From assembly GCA_007116095.1 (NCBI GenBank), contig SKJD01000446.1, positions 1 to 7,523 of the forward strand: DNA of 7,523 nt. The letters are read 5' to 3'. The stretch comes from Candidatus Hydrogenedentota bacterium (GTDB taxonomy: Bacteria > Hydrogenedentota > Hydrogenedentia > Hydrogenedentales > SCBR16-9). Position numbers and translations under genes: made by a program. Under the pieces are notes generated by a model. It was not told where the DNA came from and did no database searches. It worked only from the letters and a program-made list of their open reading frames with translations. Positions within the stretch are counted from its first letter, which is position 1. Each line of letters begins with the position of its first letter. Below, one piece after another: positions 5,949 through 7,523 of this stretch.

Positions 5949-7124
5949 TTAATACTGGGGCATGCCGCCGATATTGAAGAGATCGCGCTTACGGTCCAGG
6001 TAATACAAGTAATTCGCGTAGGTGATATTTGCGGGCACGCGGTGGTCCATGGTCGGGATAAAGCCCCCTTCCTCGACACAGGGACGCAGGCGTTCCATCT
6101 CGCGGTCGATGGCGGCCTTGTCTTCGGCGATACGCATCTTGCAGACCCCGCCCCAGATCTTAATGTCTTTACCGTATTTTTCACGCAGGTCGACGGGGTC
6201 CGTGCCCGCATGCACTTCCACGGGAAACATGGTGTCCAGGCCGTTGTCCAGGAAAATATCGACGATGGGCCAGATATTGCCGTCGGTGTCGGTGGTGTAG
6301 GTAAGGCAGCCATGCTGCCGCAGAAGCGCCGAGATACGCGCATACCAGGGACCAACGACCTCCCGGATGTAATCAGGCGGCAAGATGGGGCCGCTGTTGA
6401 AGCAGATGTCTTCCCAGCCCATGGCCAGGTCGACCTGGATGCGCGGCAGAGCTTTCTCCAACACGGCGACGATGCATTCCCCGAAGCTGTTGATGATATC
6501 GGTCAGCAGCTCCGGATCTTCGTAGGGCATCGTAGCGATTTGCTCAAAACCGATCAGGTTCCGGGGCACGCCCATCAGACTACCGGCATGCACGCCAATC
6601 GGTTGGGTCGTATGCTGCAAGCGCGCCACGCAGTCTTCAAAGCCGACCCAGCGGTCCGGGTGCGCCGGGTCCATGGCCTTTTCCCGGAAAGCTTCCCAGG
6701 AAGCCCGGTCTTTGATGGGGTACTCCAGGTAATGCGGAATCGAACGATCCCCATAACGGTTGATCTCCGCCACACAGCCGTAGTGATCGCGGTAGATAAT
6801 ACGGTCTTCTGTTTCCCGTAAGATTTCATGCTTGCAGACCGGCATCGGATTGGGATTGCAACTGAGCACGGCCCAGTTCTCGATGCCGAAGTACGCGTAG
6901 GCGCTGGCCTCGTCCACGACATGCGCCGGCATGCCCTGCTCGCGCCAGACCTCCAGCGTCTTGTCCCAATACCCGAACTCGAAGTTGGGAATTGGTGTGT
7001 CGGTCTCAAAGGCCATTGTCTTCAGAAAGCGCTCGCGAAGAGTCGGCCCCTCCACGGTGTCTTCTTCGGTTGCTGCGGTGTCGGCGCCCTTTTCCAGCCA
7101 GGCGCCGATTTCTTCAAAATCCAT
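5949..7124 (-). CDS. Divergent URO-D-fold protein with DTDG in place of the HxCG zinc motif
   Basis: A 391-residue URO-D-fold protein with an acidic N-terminal extension of about 27 residues before the first core helix (LRERFLKTMAFETDTPIPNF). Family landmarks are GVHAGSLMGVPRNLIGFEQ (177-195), GWEDICFNSGPILPP (236-250), IWGGV (323-327) and MDHRVP (359-364). Where the neighbouring paralogue has His-Ser-Cys-Gly, this one has Asp279-Thr-Asp281-Gly, and the distal ligand position is His361. It therefore either binds a different metal, binds none, or acts on a different substrate; the role is inferred only from family and neighbours. The ATG at 7124 is preceded by GGGGGGAG with 8-nt spacing. It is the first gene of the leftward cluster, downstream of a TATAAT box. 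It could be the substrate-specific methyltransferase of the module, with the HxC paralogue acting as the second methyltransferase. Confidence 0.83.
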   Translation of the reverse strand: MDFEEIGAWLEKGADTAATEEDTVEGPTLRERFLKTMAFETDTPIPNFEFGYWDKTLEVWREQGMPAHVVDEASAYAYFGIENWAVLSCNPNPMPVCKHEILRETEDRIIYRDHYGCVAEINRYGDRSIPHYLEYPIKDRASWEAFREKAMDPAHPDRWVGFEDCVARLQHTTQPIGVHAGSLMGVPRNLIGFEQIATMPYEDPELLTDIINSFGECIVAVLEKALPRIQVDLAMGWEDICFNSGPILPPDYIREVVGPWYARISALLRQHGCLTYTTDTDGNIWPIVDIFLDNGLDTMFPVEVHAGTDPVDLREKYGKDIKIWGGVCKMRIAEDKAAIDREMERLRPCVEEGGFIPTMDHRVPANITYANYLYYLDRKRDLFNIGGMPQY

Positions 7125-7157
7125 AACGTAGGCTCCCCCCTGATACCCCCAGGAAAG

Positions 7158-7184
7158 TTTGGTATGCGTGGACTATGCTACAAT
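7158..7184 (+). promoter_or_regulatory. Possible extended -10 promoter for the rightward exported-protein gene
   Basis: TGCTACAAT at 7176-7184 contains an extended -10 (TG-n) followed by TACAAT. The upstream TTTGGT at 7158-7163 is a weak -35 with 15-bp spacing. Transcription would start near 7191, inside the palindrome at 7190-7202, leaving a leader of about 180 nt before the ATG at 7374. Confidence 0.3.
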
Positions 7185-7189
7185 CGGTT

Positions 7190-7202
7190 CGTTACAGTAA
7201 CG
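7190..7202. promoter_or_regulatory. Palindromic operator candidate CGTTACAGTAACG
   Basis: A perfect 13-bp palindrome with a single central base (6-bp arms). It sits 6 bp after a TACAAT -10 candidate, where a dimeric repressor would block initiation. GTTAC-N-GTAAC symmetry is common among operators of TetR-like dimeric regulators, but the regulator is not encoded in the window, so its class is a guess. Confidence 0.45.
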
Positions 7203-7242
7203 CGAATCTACAGAAAAATCAAATTCTGTCGCGCTGTTGGAA

Positions 7243-7273
7243 ATTATAGCTTTTTCCATCCTTAGTGTATCAA
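7243..7273 (-). promoter_or_regulatory. Probable promoter of the leftward URO-D gene cluster
   Basis: The minus strand has a perfect TATAAT at 7248-7243. A -35 candidate lies in TTGATACA (7273-7266), where GATACA gives a 17-bp spacer. Transcription would start near 7236, about 110 nt before the ATG at 7124, and would run through the inverted repeats at 7190-7229. Confidence 0.4.
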
Positions 7274-7373
7274 GGCGGGACAGGCCGTGCTTGTAAAATT
7301 GGCGCATTTTTGTAGCCTTGTGTCATTCGCCCGTTTTTTCAACCACCAAATGTATCACATAGGAATTTTTGCC

Positions 7374-7523
7374 ATGAAACACCCGATAGCTCACCGATTT
7401 CCGTGGGGCTGTGGCGTCGCCCTGTTCCTGGGCTGCTGCCTGATCCCGCGCCTGGTCCTGGCCGATGAAAAAGCCGTAGTCATTGCGTCCATCACCGCAT
7501 CTTCCGAAGCCGGCGAAACGCTG
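7374..7523 (+). CDS. Exported protein, N-terminal fragment with Sec signal peptide (3' end outside window)
   Basis: Fifty codons are visible from the ATG at 7374 to the window edge. The N-terminus has basic residues (K2, H3, H7, R8), a hydrophobic core (about 12-24) and a plausible signal peptidase I site after V28-L29-A30. The mature part starts DEKAVVIASITASSEAG. AGGA lies 9 nt before the ATG. Two cysteines (21-22) follow F-L-G, but this fits a lipobox poorly, so a lipoprotein is less likely. The visible mature sequence is too short for a family call; a carbohydrate-binding or discoidin-like start (ASSEAG) is only a guess. It is divergent from the URO-D cluster and shares its regulatory region. 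Confidence 0.7.
   Translation, partial: MKHPIAHRFPWGCGVALFLGCCLIPRLVLADEKAVVIASITASSEAGETL

Noticed and set aside
5163..6821. 552-codon open frame on the + strand
   Set aside because: It lies antisense across two well-supported URO-D genes and their 30-bp gap, shows no domain-like motif, and is explained by the lack of stops opposite G+C-rich codons.
7374..7523. Lipoprotein signal (cysteines 21-22 after F-L-G)
   Set aside because: Leu directly before the Gly and Phe at -3 fit the lipobox poorly, while a standard signal peptidase I site after V-L-A at residue 30 is available.

Overview
The window comes from a bacterium with G+C-rich coding DNA. The combination of several uroporphyrinogen-decarboxylase-fold (URO-D) methyltransferase paralogues, a free-standing corrinoid protein, a secreted-type glycoside hydrolase and hairpin-repeat spacers is typical of polysaccharide-degrading phyla such as Hydrogenedentota, Lentisphaerota/Kiritimatiellota or Planctomycetota. 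This assignment is an inference from gene content; no rRNA or other phylogenetic marker is present.

Layout, left to right. At 1-1191 (+) is the 3' part of a family 43-like glycoside hydrolase gene. It converges, with a 13-bp gap, on a leftward cluster of five genes. Read in the direction of transcription (right to left) these are: a URO-D-fold protein (7124-5949), a second URO-D-fold protein (5918-4824, 30-bp gap), a B12-binding corrinoid protein (4672-3995, behind its own probable promoter), a third URO-D-fold protein fused to a C-terminal thioredoxin-like domain (3547-2159), and a CobW/G3E-type GTPase (2149-1205, 9-bp gap). A 447-bp spacer (3548-3994) between the corrinoid-protein gene and the fusion gene is filled with small palindromic hairpin repeats. 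At the right edge, across a 249-bp divergent regulatory region, begins a rightward gene for an exported protein (7374 onward, cut by the window end).

Function. The five leftward genes look like a corrinoid-dependent methyl-transfer module. The corrinoid protein would carry a methyl group on cobalt, URO-D-fold proteins would move methyl groups onto or off it, and the G3E GTPase could serve metal delivery or cofactor maturation. No MtaB/MttB/MtmB-type substrate methyltransferase and no RamA-type corrinoid-reactivating ferredoxin is present, so the substrate cannot be read from the window. The most interesting observation is that the three URO-D paralogues have three different residue sets where MtaA/MtbA-type enzymes bind zinc (Phe/Cys/Cys, His/Cys/His and Asp/Asp/His), which suggests division of labour rather than redundancy. 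The second is the thioredoxin-like CAPC domain fused to the paralogue that keeps the two cysteines. The third is the hairpin repeat spacer, whose arms vary in a compensated way.
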